64,000 bases of DNA from Kineococcus terrestris (GCF_041020765.1 NZ_JBEUEJ010000006.1); one strand, 5' to 3'; numbered from the stretch's first letter, positions 7,890 through 16,795 are shown. Translations and numbers: made by a program. Notes: a model not told the origin generated them from the letters alone.

Positions 7890-10439
7890 TCAGCCGCGGA
7901 CGAGGCCCCGCACACCGCCGCCGACGAGCGTGGCGACGTTCAGCATGGAGTTCGGCAGCGCCGGCCCGCCGGGGGCGGCGACGTAGCAGGTCCGCCACTC
8001 GGGCAGGAAGCCCTGCTTGAACGCCCGCAGGCCCTTGAAGTTGTAGAACTGCTCGCCGTGCGTCCACAGCAGGTGGCCGATCCGGTCCCAGAACGGGGCG
8101 GTGGCGTCGGTGCGCAGCCCCGACAGCGGGGCCATGCCGAGGTTGAACGCGGTGAAACCCCGCTCCTTCGCCCACAGCACCGCCTCCACGAACAGGAACG
8201 TCATGACGGTGCCGGGGCCGTCGGGCAGCCGCCGCATGAGGTCGACCTGCACCTCGCGCGCGTCCGCGCTGGTCCACAGCGTGGCGAACGCGACGACGCG
8301 CTCCTGCTGGCGCACCACGACCAGCGGGAACCGCCGGACGTAGTCCTCGTCGAAGGCGCCGAGGGAGAACCGCTTCTCCTTGCCGCTGCGCCGCTCCAGC
8401 CAGGCGTCCGAGACCTCCCGCAGCGCGGGCAGCAACGGTTCCACGTCCCCGGGCGCGACGAACTCCACCGACATCCCCAGCCGCACCGACTTGTTGCGGC
8501 AGTTGCGCAGGTTCACCCGGGCCTTGCCGGTGAGCGTGAAGGCCCCCAGGTCGACGACGGCCTCCTCCCCGAGCTTGGCCAGGCTCAGCCCGCACCGGCG
8601 GTACAGCTCGGCGTGCTCGGCGCGCACGTTGTAGAACACCGGCCGCCCGCCGTGCCGGTCCACCTCCTCCACGAACCCGAGGACGAGCTCGGGCACCTCG
8701 TCGGGGTCGCCGACGGGGTCGCCCATGACGACCCAGCTGCGTCCCTCGACCTGGTACATGAGGAAGGCGTCGCCGCCCGGGCTGACGTGGAACCGCTTGT
8801 CGCCGGTGAACGCCAGCTGCGCCAGGCACGGGCCCGAGCGGGCGACGATGTCGCTGACGAGGGCCATCTGGTCCTCGTCCACGGTGTGCGGGGCCAGCGC
8901 CCGGGACCGGTGCACCCACCGCACCAGGAGGACGACCCCGACCGCGCCGGCCACCACGAGCAGCCGGTCGAGCGCCGAGGTCCCGTCGGCGAACGGCGCC
9001 GCCAGCAGCGGGACGTCCGCCGGGCTGCCGGAGCGGCTGGACTCCTGCCACCAGACCGCCGCGCCCAGCAGGACGGTCGCGGTGCCGGCCAGGACGAGGC
9101 TGCGCGGCCGCACGCACAGCGTGCCGCGGTGGAACGCCGGGCGGGCCGGTACGAGCAGCAGCGACAGCCCGCCCGTCACGACGGCCAGCACCAGGTCGCC
9201 GTGGGCGGCGGCGACGAGGGTGACCCCGGCCAGCAGGGCGACCGCGGCCGCCCAGGCGGCCTTCAGCCGGCGGTGCAGGCCGCGGGCCGTCAGCAGGGTG
9301 GCCAGCCCGGCCAGGCTGATGGTGACGGCCGACAGGTCCAGGGACCACGGCCCGGGCAGGTCGCCGACGAGGAGCGTGAAGACGCCCGCCCCGGCCGCGG
9401 CCAGCGCCAGGACGGAGGGGGTCAGCACCGAGGGGGTGAGCACCGGGGGTCTCGTCGCCGCGGGGGCGGGCGTCGTGCGCTCGCGCCCGGCCGCGGCGGC
9501 CTGCCGGGCCTCGTGGACGACGAGCAGCACGGCGGCCAGCGCCAGGGGCAGGACGAAGTAGGCCAGCCGGTAGGCGACCAGCGCGACCGCGAGGGCCGCG
9601 GGCGGGGTCGTCGGCCCGAGCAGCACGACGAGCGTCGCCTCGAAGACGCCCAGGCCGCCGGGGACGTTGCTCACCAGGCCCGCGACGGTGGCGATCGCGA
9701 ACGCCACGGCGAACGGCAGGAACGCCGGCCGGTCCCCGGCGGGCAGCAGCACGTGCAGGACGGCCGCCATCGTCAGCCACTCCACCGTGGACAGCGCGAC
9801 CTGCGCGAGCGCCAGCGCGGGCGCGGGCCTGTCGATCCGCCACCCGCGCAGGCCGATCGGCCGGCGACCGGCGAACGCCCACAGCAGGTACCCGGCGACC
9901 GCGGTCAGCAGCGCGCCCCCGAGGGCGGCGACCGCGGGCGCGGGCAGCCGCAGGGCCGCGCCGACCCCCGCGGGGTCGTGGACCGTCCCGCCGCCGGCCA
10001 GCACCGCCACGCCCAGGACCAGGGTGACGAGGTTGAAGCCGATGATCCGGGTGATGGCGAACCCGGGGACCCGCCAGGTGGAGTAGACCCGCGCGCGCAG
10101 CGCGGCCCCCACCACGGCCGAGGCGCCGAGGTTGTTGCCGAAGGCGGTGGCGATGAACGAGGCCAGGCCGTAGCGGCGGTACGGCAGGCGGTGCTCGACG
10201 TAGCGCAGCGCCAGCGCGTCGTACCCGGTCATCGCCAGGTAGGACAGCGCGGTCGCGCCCAGCGCGGCGGCGACCGTCCCCGGTCCCAGCGCGAGCAGGT
10301 CCGCGCCGAGCCGCTCCCAGGACAGGTCCCGGAAGGTGCGGTGCAGCAGGACGGCGGCGGCGGCGAGGAGACCCACCACCAGCGCCGGTGCGAGGGCTCG
10401 GCGCAGCGGGCCGGGCGACGGCCTGGACGGGGAGCTCAC
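7890..10439 (-). CDS. mprF: MprF-like phosphatidylglycerol lysyltransferase/flippase
   Basis: Large membrane protein (849 residues) with two parts. The N-terminal region is a multi-spanning flippase-type (UPF0104/LPG_synthase_TM) domain with motifs FGNNLGASAVVGAALRARVYS and LVSNVPGGLGVFEATLV. The soluble C-terminal DUF2156 lysyl-phosphatidylglycerol synthase domain includes FLMYQVEGRSWVVMGDPVG and FNLGMAPLSGL. The family adds amino acids from aminoacyl-tRNA to phosphatidylglycerol, lowering membrane negative charge and giving resistance to cationic peptides. The length is standard and no lysyl-tRNA synthetase domain is fused. A small in-frame duplication (VLTPS twice) lies in the inter-domain loop around 9415-9450. 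Which amino acid is used is unknown. Confidence 0.88.
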   Translation of the reverse strand: MSSPSRPSPGPLRRALAPALVVGLLAAAAVLLHRTFRDLSWERLGADLLALGPGTVAAALGATALSYLAMTGYDALALRYVEHRLPYRRYGLASFIATAFGNNLGASAVVGAALRARVYSTWRVPGFAITRIIGFNLVTLVLGVAVLAGGGTVHDPAGVGAALRLPAPAVAALGGALLTAVAGYLLWAFAGRRPIGLRGWRIDRPAPALALAQVALSTVEWLTMAAVLHVLLPAGDRPAFLPFAVAFAIATVAGLVSNVPGGLGVFEATLVVLLGPTTPPAALAVALVAYRLAYFVLPLALAAVLLVVHEARQAAAAGRERTTPAPAATRPPVLTPSVLTPSVLALAAAGAGVFTLLVGDLPGPWSLDLSAVTISLAGLATLLTARGLHRRLKAAWAAAVALLAGVTLVAAAHGDLVLAVVTGGLSLLLVPARPAFHRGTLCVRPRSLVLAGTATVLLGAAVWWQESSRSGSPADVPLLAAPFADGTSALDRLLVVAGAVGVVLLVRWVHRSRALAPHTVDEDQMALVSDIVARSGPCLAQLAFTGDKRFHVSPGGDAFLMYQVEGRSWVVMGDPVGDPDEVPELVLGFVEEVDRHGGRPVFYNVRAEHAELYRRCGLSLAKLGEEAVVDLGAFTLTGKARVNLRNCRNKSVRLGMSVEFVAPGDVEPLLPALREVSDAWLERRSGKEKRFSLGAFDEDYVRRFPLVVVRQQERVVAFATLWTSADAREVQVDLMRRLPDGPGTVMTFLFVEAVLWAKERGFTAFNLGMAPLSGLRTDATAPFWDRIGHLLWTHGEQFYNFKGLRAFKQGFLPEWRTCYVAAPGGPALPNSMLNVATLVGGGVRGLVRG

Positions 10440-10509
10440 GCATCAGCAGTCGGCGGATCGGCGGTCGTCCTTGACGGGGCCGCCCGCGGTGGGACCTCCC
10501 ACCCCCACC

Positions 10510-10581
10510 GTGATCTTGCAGCGAGACCCAGCAAGATCACGGTGATCATGGATGGGTGAACGGTCGACCATCCATGATCAC
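10510..10581 (+). repeat. Two-hairpin intergenic repeat, copy B (perfect stems)
   Basis: A 72-bp element between the LysR gene's 3' end and the MprF-like gene's start. Hairpin 1 is GTGATCTTGC (10510-10519) with GCAAGATCAC (10531-10540), perfect. Hairpin 2 is GTGATCATGGATGG (10542-10555) with CCATCCATGATCAC (10568-10581), perfect over 14 bp with a 12-base loop. It is the best-preserved copy, in the same orientation as copy A. Confidence 0.87.
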
Positions 10582-10670
10582 GGCGAGGGTCGGGCGGGGC
10601 GGGTCGGGCGGGGCGGGTTCCGGACGAGGTGCCGGGGAGCACCGCGGCGGCGCGGCGGCGCGGGGGTCGG

Positions 10671-11588
10671 TCAGCGGGCCAGCAGGTCGGGGCTGGCCAG
10701 GACGAGGTCGCGGAAGGCGGCGGCCACCCGGGGCAGGGGCGCGTCGCGGTGCACCAGGCCCAGGGTGCGCGAGCGCGTCGGGCCGCTCAGCGGGCGCTCG
10801 ACGACCCCCGCGGCGTCCGCGCCGCCGGGCGCCGGCGGCAGCACCGCCACGCCCAGGCCCGCGGCGACCAGCCCGCGCACGGTGCCCGCGTCCTCGCCCT
10901 CGAAGGCGACGGCGGGCGCGATGCCGGCCTCGGCGAACATCGCCTCGGCCGTCTCGCGCAGCCCGTAGCCGGGCTCGAACAGGACGAACGGCTCGCCGCC
11001 CGCGTCGCGCAGCGCCACCGCCGGCGAGCGCGCCAGCCGGTGCCCGGGCGGCAGGGCGAGCACGAGCGGCTGCTCGACGAGGGCGTGCGCGCGCAGCCCG
11101 GCGCGCCCGGGCAGCGGCGAGGTCAGGACGAGGTCCAGCTCCCCGGCGGTCAGGGCGTCCAGCAGCGCGCCGGCCGCGCCCTGCACGAGGGAGAAGCGGG
11201 CGCCCGGGTGCGCGGTGCGGAAGGCGCGCACGAGCGCGGGCACGGCCGCGGGGCCGAGGGTGTGCAGGAACCCCAGCGCGATGCGGCCGGTGCCGGGGGC
11301 GTCCTCCTCGCGCACCCGCCGCACGCCCTCGTCCAGCTCCGCGAGCGCCCGCCGCGCCGCCGCGGCCAGCTGCCGCCCCGCGCGGGTCAGCCGGACGCCG
11401 CGGCCCTCGGCGACGACGAGCGGCACCCCGACGGCCTCCTGCACGCGGGCCAGCGCCCGGCTGGTGGTCGGCTGGCCGAGGCCCAGCTCGGCCGCGGCGC
11501 GGGTGACGTGCTCGTGGTCGGCGACGGCCACCAGGACCCGCAGGGGCCCGGCGAGCGCGCGCAGGACGTCGGCGGTGGAGTCGTCCAC
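10671..11588 (-). CDS. LysR-family transcriptional regulator
   Basis: Regulator of 305 residues. The N-terminal winged helix-turn-helix has HVTRAAAELGLGQPTTSRALARVQEAVGVPLVVAEGRGVRLTRAG. The periplasmic-binding-like effector domain runs from about residue 95 (IALGFLHTLGPAAVPALVRAFRTAHPGARFSLVQG). The start is GTG 11588. It diverges from an MFS transporter gene, with a T-N11-A dyad in the gap (11621-11635), so autoregulation and control of the transporter is the natural reading; this layout is very common for LysR-controlled efflux pumps. The effector is unknown. Confidence 0.92.
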   Translation of the reverse strand: MDDSTADVLRALAGPLRVLVAVADHEHVTRAAAELGLGQPTTSRALARVQEAVGVPLVVAEGRGVRLTRAGRQLAAAARRALAELDEGVRRVREEDAPGTGRIALGFLHTLGPAAVPALVRAFRTAHPGARFSLVQGAAGALLDALTAGELDLVLTSPLPGRAGLRAHALVEQPLVLALPPGHRLARSPAVALRDAGGEPFVLFEPGYGLRETAEAMFAEAGIAPAVAFEGEDAGTVRGLVAAGLGVAVLPPAPGGADAAGVVERPLSGPTRSRTLGLVHRDAPLPRVAAAFRDLVLASPDLLAR

Positions 11589-11620
11589 ACCGCCATCGAA
11601 GCATGAGTCCGAACCGACAG

Positions 11621-11635
11621 ATGCATTGGACGCAT
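11621..11635. promoter_or_regulatory. LysR-type T-N11-A operator
   Basis: ATGCATTGGACGCAT is a dyad (ATGC...GCAT arms) that fits the classic LysR box T-N11-A exactly. It lies in the 74-bp gap between the divergent LysR and MFS genes, 28 bases before the proposed MFS start. Assignment to this LysR protein is by position. Confidence 0.65.
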
Positions 11636-11662
11636 GGGAGGCGCGTCCCTACCGTCGCCCGG

Positions 11663-12922
11663 GTGGACACCGCAGCGCCCGGGACGGGCCACCCGCGCGG
11701 CAGCCGCGGCTACCGGCGCGCCGTCCTGGCCCTGTCCGCCGCGGGCGTGGCGACCTTCGCGCAGCTGTACTCCGCGCAGGCCGTCCTGCCGGCCCTGGCC
11801 GCCGAGCTGGGCGGCACCGCCGCGCACGCGGCGCTGTCGGTGTCGGTGGCCACCGGGGCGCTCGCGGTGTCCGTCGTGGGCTGGAGCGCCCTGGCCGACC
11901 GCACCGGGCGGGTGCCCGCCATGGCCGCCTCGCTGCTGGTGGCGACCGCCGTCGGCCTGGCGGTGCCGCTGGCCGGCGACCTGGCGCAGCTGCTGGTGCT
12001 GCGGGCCCTGCAGGGCGCCGCCCTCGGCGGGCTGCCCGCCGTGGCGATGGCCTACCTGGCCGAGGAGCTGCGCGGGCGCGACGTGGCGCCCGCCGCGGCC
12101 GCCTACGTCGCCGGGACGTCGCTGGGCGGGCTGTCCGGGCGCCTGGTCTCCAGCGCCGTGGCCGACCTGGCCGGCTGGCGCTGGGGCGTGGCCGCCGTCG
12201 CGCTGCTGGCCGCCGCCGCCACCGCCGTCTTCGCCGCCCTCGTCCCGCGCGCCCGCGGGTTCGCGCGCCGCCGCCGCGACGACGGCGGTCCGCCGCTGGC
12301 CCACCGCGTGCGCGCGGCCCTGGCCGCCCCGGGCCTGCTCGCCCTCTACGCGCAGGCGCTGCTGCTCATGGGCGGGTTCGTCACCGTCTACAACTACCTG
12401 GCCTTCCGGCTGCTGGAACCGCCGTACGCGCTGTCGCAGACGCTCGTGGGGTCGCTGTTCGTCGTCTACCTGGCCGGGACGTGGAGCTCGGCGGCCGCCG
12501 GCCGGTGGGCGGCGCGCGCCGGCCGGCTGCGGGTGCTCGCGGTCGCCGTGGCGCTGTTCGCGGCCGGCACCGCCCTGACGGCCGCGGCGCCGTTGCCGCT
12601 GGTGGTGGCCGGGCTCGTCGTCCTGACGGCCGGGTTCTTCGCCGCCCACGCCGTGGCCAGCGGCTGGGTGGGCGCGCTGGCCCCGCCGGGCGCGCGGGCG
12701 CAGGCCTCGGCCCTCTACACGTTCGGCTACTACGCCGGCTCGGGCCTGCTGGGCTGGCTGGGCGGGTACGCGTTCACCGCGGGCGGCTGGCCGGCGGTCG
12801 TCGCGGCCGTCGTCGCCTGCGCGCTGCTCGCCCTCGTGCTGGCCCTGCTCGCCCTGCGGGGCACCGGCGGCGTCCCCGACGCGAGGCGCCCGCGGCGCGC
12901 ACGGGCGAGCATGGGCGCGTGA
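11663..12922 (+). CDS. MFS transporter (drug/sugar efflux type)
   Basis: Twelve-helix major facilitator of about 419 residues. It has an N-terminal half with FAQLYSAQAVLPALAAELG, the loop 2-3 type motif GWSALADRTGRVPAM, and a C-terminal half with FGYYAGSGLLGWLGGYAFTAGGWPAV. It resembles the AraJ/YnfM-like efflux group. I place the start at GTG 11663 because the upstream in-frame ATG at 11603 would include the LysR operator in the coding region. Its TGA overlaps the GTG of sir2 (GTGA), so the deacetylase is co-transcribed. The substrate is unknown. Confidence 0.88.
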   Translation: MDTAAPGTGHPRGSRGYRRAVLALSAAGVATFAQLYSAQAVLPALAAELGGTAAHAALSVSVATGALAVSVVGWSALADRTGRVPAMAASLLVATAVGLAVPLAGDLAQLLVLRALQGAALGGLPAVAMAYLAEELRGRDVAPAAAAYVAGTSLGGLSGRLVSSAVADLAGWRWGVAAVALLAAAATAVFAALVPRARGFARRRRDDGGPPLAHRVRAALAAPGLLALYAQALLLMGGFVTVYNYLAFRLLEPPYALSQTLVGSLFVVYLAGTWSSAAAGRWAARAGRLRVLAVAVALFAAGTALTAAAPLPLVVAGLVVLTAGFFAAHAVASGWVGALAPPGARAQASALYTFGYYAGSGLLGWLGGYAFTAGGWPAVVAAVVACALLALVLALLALRGTGGVPDARRPRRARASMGA

Positions 12923-13764
12923 GCGCGCGCGAGCTGGACCGCCTGCAGGACCTCGTCGCCGCCGGGGGCGTGGCCGTCCTCGCCGGCGCGGGCCTGTCCA
13001 CCGACTCCGGCATCCCCGACTACCGCGGCCCCAACGGCTCGCTGCAGCGGCACACCCCGATGACCTACCAGGAGTTCACCGGTTCCGCGGAGGCCCGCCG
13101 CCGCTACTGGGGCCGCAGCCACGTCGGCTGGGAGCACTTCCGCCGCGCCGAGCCCAACAGCGGCCACCGGGCCGTCGCCGCGCTCGGCGCCGCCGGGCTC
13201 GTCACCGGCACGATCACCCAGAACGTCGACGGGCTCGACCTGGCCGCCGGCTGCCGCGGCGTCGTGGAGCTGCACGGCAACCTCGACCGGGTCGTGTGCC
13301 TGTCGTGCGGCGAGGTGACCTCCCGCGCCGAGCTCGCCGTGCGGCTGACGGCCGCCAACCCCGGGTTCGGCGTCCGCGTCCAGGAGCTGCGCGCCCTGAA
13401 CCCCGACGGCGACGCCGACCTCAGCGCCGAGCAGCTGGAGGGCTTCCGCACCGTCCCCTGCCGCCGCTGCGGCGCCGACGCCCTCAAGGCCGACGTCGTC
13501 TTCTTCGGCGAGACCGTCCCGAAGGACCGCGTCGAGGCGTCGTTCGCGCTCGTCGACGCCGCCGACGCCCTCCTCGTCGTCGGCTCCTCCCTGACCGTCA
13601 TGTCCGGGTACCGGTTCGTCCTGCACGCCGCCAGGCGCGGCACCCCCGTCGCCGTCGTCAACGCCGGGCCCACCCGCGGCGACGCCAAGGCCGACGTCCG
13701 CGTCGACGCCCCCCTCGGCGAGGTCCTGCCGCGCCTGGCCGCGGCGCTAGCACCCGCCGGCTGA
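12919..13764 (+). CDS. Sir2-family NAD-dependent protein deacylase
   Basis: Sirtuin of 281 residues that removes acyl groups from lysines with NAD+ consumption. Seen in order: GAGLSTDSGIPDYRG (NAD site), TQNVDGLDL, the catalytic His in ELHGNLDRVVC, a four-Cys zinc site (CLSC and CRRC), VVFFGETVPKDR, and VVGSSLTVMSGYRF. All key residues are intact. Start GTG 12919 overlaps the stop of the MFS gene by the GTGA arrangement. In actinobacteria sirtuins commonly reverse acetylation of acyl-CoA synthetases, but no such partner is nearby. Confidence 0.93.
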   Translation: MSARELDRLQDLVAAGGVAVLAGAGLSTDSGIPDYRGPNGSLQRHTPMTYQEFTGSAEARRRYWGRSHVGWEHFRRAEPNSGHRAVAALGAAGLVTGTITQNVDGLDLAAGCRGVVELHGNLDRVVCLSCGEVTSRAELAVRLTAANPGFGVRVQELRALNPDGDADLSAEQLEGFRTVPCRRCGADALKADVVFFGETVPKDRVEASFALVDAADALLVVGSSLTVMSGYRFVLHAARRGTPVAVVNAGPTRGDAKADVRVDAPLGEVLPRLAAALAPAG

Positions 13765-13822
13765 TCCGGGCGCCCGGGCCAGCGGTGGCAGGATGCGCCG
13801 CACGAGCAGCGAGGAGGCGCGC

Positions 13823-15319
13823 GTGGACCTGGTCCTGGGTGTGGACGTCGGCACCGGCAGCAGCAAGGGGGTCCTCGCCACCCTCGACGGCCGCGTCGTG
13901 CACCGCGCGTCCGTGCCCCACCGCACCGAGTTCCCCCGCCCCGGCTGGGTCGAGCACGACGCCGACGGCGTCTGGTGGCACGACCTCGTCGTCCTCGCCC
14001 GCGAGCTGACCGGGCGGATCGTCGAGACGGGCGACCGCGTCGTGGCCGTGTGCGCCTCCGGCATCGGGCCCACCGTCCTGCTGGCCGACGCCGACGGCCG
14101 CCCCCTGCGCCCGGCCGTCCTGTACGGCGTCGACACCCGCGCGGTGGCCGAGGCCGCCGAGCTGGAGGAGCGCTACGGGCGCGAGGACCTGCTGGAGCGC
14201 TGCGGGTCCGTCATGTCCTCCCAGGCCGCCGGCGCGAAGCTGGAGTGGCTGCGCCGGCACGAGCCGGAGGTGTTCTCCCGCGCCCGGTACTTCTTCATGT
14301 GCAACTCCTACCTGGCGTTCCGGCTGACCGGCGAGTACGTCCTCGACCACCACTCCGCCAGCCAGACCACGCCCCTGTACGACCGGCACACGCGGACGTG
14401 GATCGAGGACCGCTGCGCGGAGGTCGCCCCCGGGCTGCCGGTGCCCGACCTCGTGCACCCGTCCGAGCGGGTCGGGACCGTCACCCGCCAGGCCGCCCGC
14501 GAGACCGGCATTCCCGAGGGCACGCCCGTGGCCGCCGGCACCGTCGACGCGTGGGCGGAGGCCGAGAGCGTCGACGTCGGCGAACCCGGCGACCTCATGG
14601 TCATGTACGGCTCCACGACGTTCTTCGTCGCCGTCACCGACGGCCCGCGCACCCACCCGGCGCTGTGGGGCACGGCCGGGGTGCGGCCGGGGCAGTCGAC
14701 GTTCGGGGCGGGCATGGCCAGCTCCGGCAGCGCCGCGGAGTGGTGGCGCACCACGATCGGCTCGCCGGACGTCGCCGAGCTCGTCGAGCGCGCCGCGCAG
14801 GTGCCCGCCGGGTCCCACGGGCTGCTCGCCCTGCCGTACTTCGCCGGCGAGCGCACCCCCTTCGCCGACCCCGACGCCCGCGGCGCCCTCCTCGGCCTGA
14901 CGCTGCGCACCACGCCCGCCGAGGTGCACCGGGCGCTGCTGGAGGCCACCGCGTACGGCGTGCGGCACAACGTGGAGGCGCTCGCGGCCGCCGGCGCGGA
15001 CGTGCGCCGCGTCGTCGCCGTCGGCGGCGGGACCGGCTCGGCGCTGTGGCCGCAGATCGTCAGCGACGTCACGGGGCTGGAGCAGGAGGTGCCGGCCGTG
15101 CGCATCGGCGCCTCGTTCGGGGACGCCAAGCTCGCGGCCGTGGCGATCGGCGCGGTCGACGTCGACGCGCGCTGGAACGCCGTGGAGTCGGTGACGCGGC
15201 CGCACCCGGACGAGGCGGAGGTGTACGCGCAGCTGTACCCGGCCTACCGGGAGCTGCACGAGCGCACCGCGGACCTGCAGCACCGGCTCACCGCGCTGGA
15301 GCGGGGGACGCGCCGGTGA
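13823..15319 (+). CDS. FGGY-family carbohydrate kinase
   Basis: Sugar or polyol kinase of 498 residues (xylulokinase/gluconokinase/erythritol kinase superfamily). The ATPase fold shows phosphate-1 motif GVDVGTGSSKGVLATLDG, GWVEHDADGVWW, the catalytic-domain segment GTVDAWAEAESVDVGEPGDLM, YFAGERTPFADPDARG, and the adenosine motif VVAVGGGTGSALWPQIVSD. Start GTG 13823 has GAGGAGG (13811-13817) in front; a longer frame exists but lacks a ribosome site. It is translationally coupled (GTGA) to the Gfo/Idh/MocA gene, so both probably act in one sugar pathway. The substrate cannot be read from sequence. Confidence 0.9.
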   Translation: MDLVLGVDVGTGSSKGVLATLDGRVVHRASVPHRTEFPRPGWVEHDADGVWWHDLVVLARELTGRIVETGDRVVAVCASGIGPTVLLADADGRPLRPAVLYGVDTRAVAEAAELEERYGREDLLERCGSVMSSQAAGAKLEWLRRHEPEVFSRARYFFMCNSYLAFRLTGEYVLDHHSASQTTPLYDRHTRTWIEDRCAEVAPGLPVPDLVHPSERVGTVTRQAARETGIPEGTPVAAGTVDAWAEAESVDVGEPGDLMVMYGSTTFFVAVTDGPRTHPALWGTAGVRPGQSTFGAGMASSGSAAEWWRTTIGSPDVAELVERAAQVPAGSHGLLALPYFAGERTPFADPDARGALLGLTLRTTPAEVHRALLEATAYGVRHNVEALAAAGADVRRVVAVGGGTGSALWPQIVSDVTGLEQEVPAVRIGASFGDAKLAAVAIGAVDVDARWNAVESVTRPHPDEAEVYAQLYPAYRELHERTADLQHRLTALERGTRR

Positions 15320-16386
15320 GGCCCGTGCGCCTCGCGCTGGCCGGTGCCGGGTACCGCGCCGGCATGCACCTGCGGGTGGCCGCCCGGCTGCCGGAGCTCT
15401 TCGAGGTGAGCGGGGTGCTGGCCCGCGGACCGGCCGCGGTGCAGCGCGTCGCGCCGTTCGGGGTCCGCGTGCACGACGGCCTGGAGGACCTGCTGGCCGA
15501 CCGCCCGGACGTGGTGGTGACCGCGCTGCCCGCGGGCGAGAACGAGCGCCTGGTCGCCGAGGCCGTCGCCGCGGGCGCCCACGTGCTGTCCGAGACGCCA
15601 CCGGCCGCCGACCTGGACGGCCTGCGGCGGCTGTGGGACGCGGTCGGCGCGTCCGGGCGCGTGCACGTGGCCGAGCAGTACCCGTCGGTGCCCTTCAACG
15701 CCGCCCGCCGCGCGCTCGTCGAGCGCGGCCTGCTCGGCGAGGTGACCAGCGTGCAGGTCTCCTCCACCCAGCACCACCACGCGGCGGCCCTCGTGCGCGA
15801 CCTGCTGGGCCGCCCGACGGGGCCGGTCGAGGTGCGGGCCGTGGAGCTGACCGCGCCGCTGGCCGACCCGGTGGGCCGCGCCGGCTGGTCCGGCGACGCG
15901 ACCCCGCGGCCGCTGGCCACGACGATCGCCGTGCTCGACCTCGGCGACGGCCGCCACGGCCTGTACGACTTCACCGAGACCCAGACCCGCAACCCGCTGC
16001 GCGCCCGGCGCACCGTCGTGCGCGGGACGCTGGGTGAGGTCGTCGACGAGCGCGTGGTGCGGCTGGTCGACCCGCGCACCGTCGTGGAGTCGGCGCTGGT
16101 GCGCCGCCAGACCGGCTGGCACCAGGACGTCGAGGGCTTCGCGCTGCAGCACGTGTCCCTGGACGGCGAGGTGCTGTGGCGCAACCCGTTCGCGCCCGCC
16201 CGGCTCAACGACGAGGAGGTCGCCGTGGCGACGGTGCTGCGCAGCGCGGGCGAGCACGCCCGGGGTGGAGGACCGGGCCCGTACCCGCTGGCGCAGGGGG
16301 CGCAGGACCACCTGCTCGGCCTGGCGATCCGCGAGGCCGCGGCGACCGGGCGGCCCGTGCGCACCGCGCGCGAGGCCTGGAGCTGA
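15316..16386 (+). CDS. Gfo/Idh/MocA-family protein with altered EKP motif
   Basis: Sugar-dehydrogenase-fold protein of 356 residues. The N-terminal Rossmann domain has LALAGAGYRAGMHLRVA; the usual catalytic EKP motif is replaced by ETP in HVLSETPPAAD, so the lysine that normally helps hydride transfer is missing. The C-terminal domain continues with HVAEQYPSVPFNAARRALVERGLLGEVTSVQVS. It starts at GTG 15316 overlapping the kinase stop. With no EKP lysine it may use another base, or be a non-redox relative, for example a lyase-, isomerase- or sensor-like member. The stop codon lies in the left arm of a 93-bp palindrome. Confidence 0.85.
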   Translation: MRPVRLALAGAGYRAGMHLRVAARLPELFEVSGVLARGPAAVQRVAPFGVRVHDGLEDLLADRPDVVVTALPAGENERLVAEAVAAGAHVLSETPPAADLDGLRRLWDAVGASGRVHVAEQYPSVPFNAARRALVERGLLGEVTSVQVSSTQHHHAAALVRDLLGRPTGPVEVRAVELTAPLADPVGRAGWSGDATPRPLATTIAVLDLGDGRHGLYDFTETQTRNPLRARRTVVRGTLGEVVDERVVRLVDPRTVVESALVRRQTGWHQDVEGFALQHVSLDGEVLWRNPFAPARLNDEEVAVATVLRSAGEHARGGGPGPYPLAQGAQDHLLGLAIREAAATGRPVRTAREAWS

Positions 16387-16474
16387 CAGCCGGCCTGCGC
16401 GACCGGCGCGACACGCCGGTGTCCACGGCGCGCGGGACGGCGTGTCGCCGTGCACGTGCAGGCCGGCTGTCAGC
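16382..16474. terminator. 93-bp concentric palindrome, likely terminator
   Basis: The outer arms are perfect over 17 bp (16382-16398 and 16458-16474; left arm GCTGACAGCCGGCCTGC). The inner arms are perfect over 11 bp (16408-16418 and 16438-16448; left arm GCGACACGCCG). Both stems share the same centre (16428) and are separated by equal 9-base internal loops. The stop codon of the upstream gene is inside the left outer arm. There is no T tract, so it is not a textbook intrinsic terminator, though GC-rich actinobacterial terminators often lack one. Confidence 0.75.
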
Positions 16475-16570
16475 GGCGGCGGGGACCGGCGCGGCGGCGG
16501 TCCGGCCGCCGGAGGGTCCCGCCGGGTGACGGTGGTTCCCGCCGGGGCCCGCGTGGCGGACACTCGAGGC

Positions 16571-16795
16571 ATGTCACCCCGTGCGAGCGTCCCCCGCCGT
16601 CACCTGCCGACCAGCCCGTTCCAGCCGGCGCCGCCCGCCCCGCGCAGCGAGGAGTTCGCCCCCGGTGACCGCGTGACCCACGACCGCCACGGCATGGGGA
16701 CCGTCGTCTCCGTCGAGGTGGACGACTGGTGCACCGTGCGCTTCTCCTCCGGGGAGCTGCGCCGGGTCCCCGGGCTCTCGCTCGGCAAGCTCTGA
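16571..16795 (+). CDS. Small Tudor-like (PcrA/UvrD tail-like) protein
   Basis: A 74-residue protein: a 28-residue basic, Pro-rich N-terminus, then a compact domain FAPGDRVTHDRHGMGTVVSVEVDDWCTVRFSSGELRRV. This PGDxVxHxxxGxGTVxxxxxxxxxVxF pattern is that of Tudor-like beta-barrels at the end of PcrA/UvrD helicases, and is echoed in the tail of the DinB protein at 3336-4730. Start ATG 16571. It stands alone between a palindrome and a convergent monooxygenase gene. The function is unknown; nucleic-acid or RNA polymerase binding is a guess from the fold. Confidence 0.75.
   Translation: MSPRASVPRRHLPTSPFQPAPPAPRSEEFAPGDRVTHDRHGMGTVVSVEVDDWCTVRFSSGELRRVPGLSLGKL

Noticed and set aside
8101..10086. 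Several plus-strand frames opposite the MprF-like gene
   Set aside because: Antisense shadows; codon-position bias and domain content support only the minus-strand gene.
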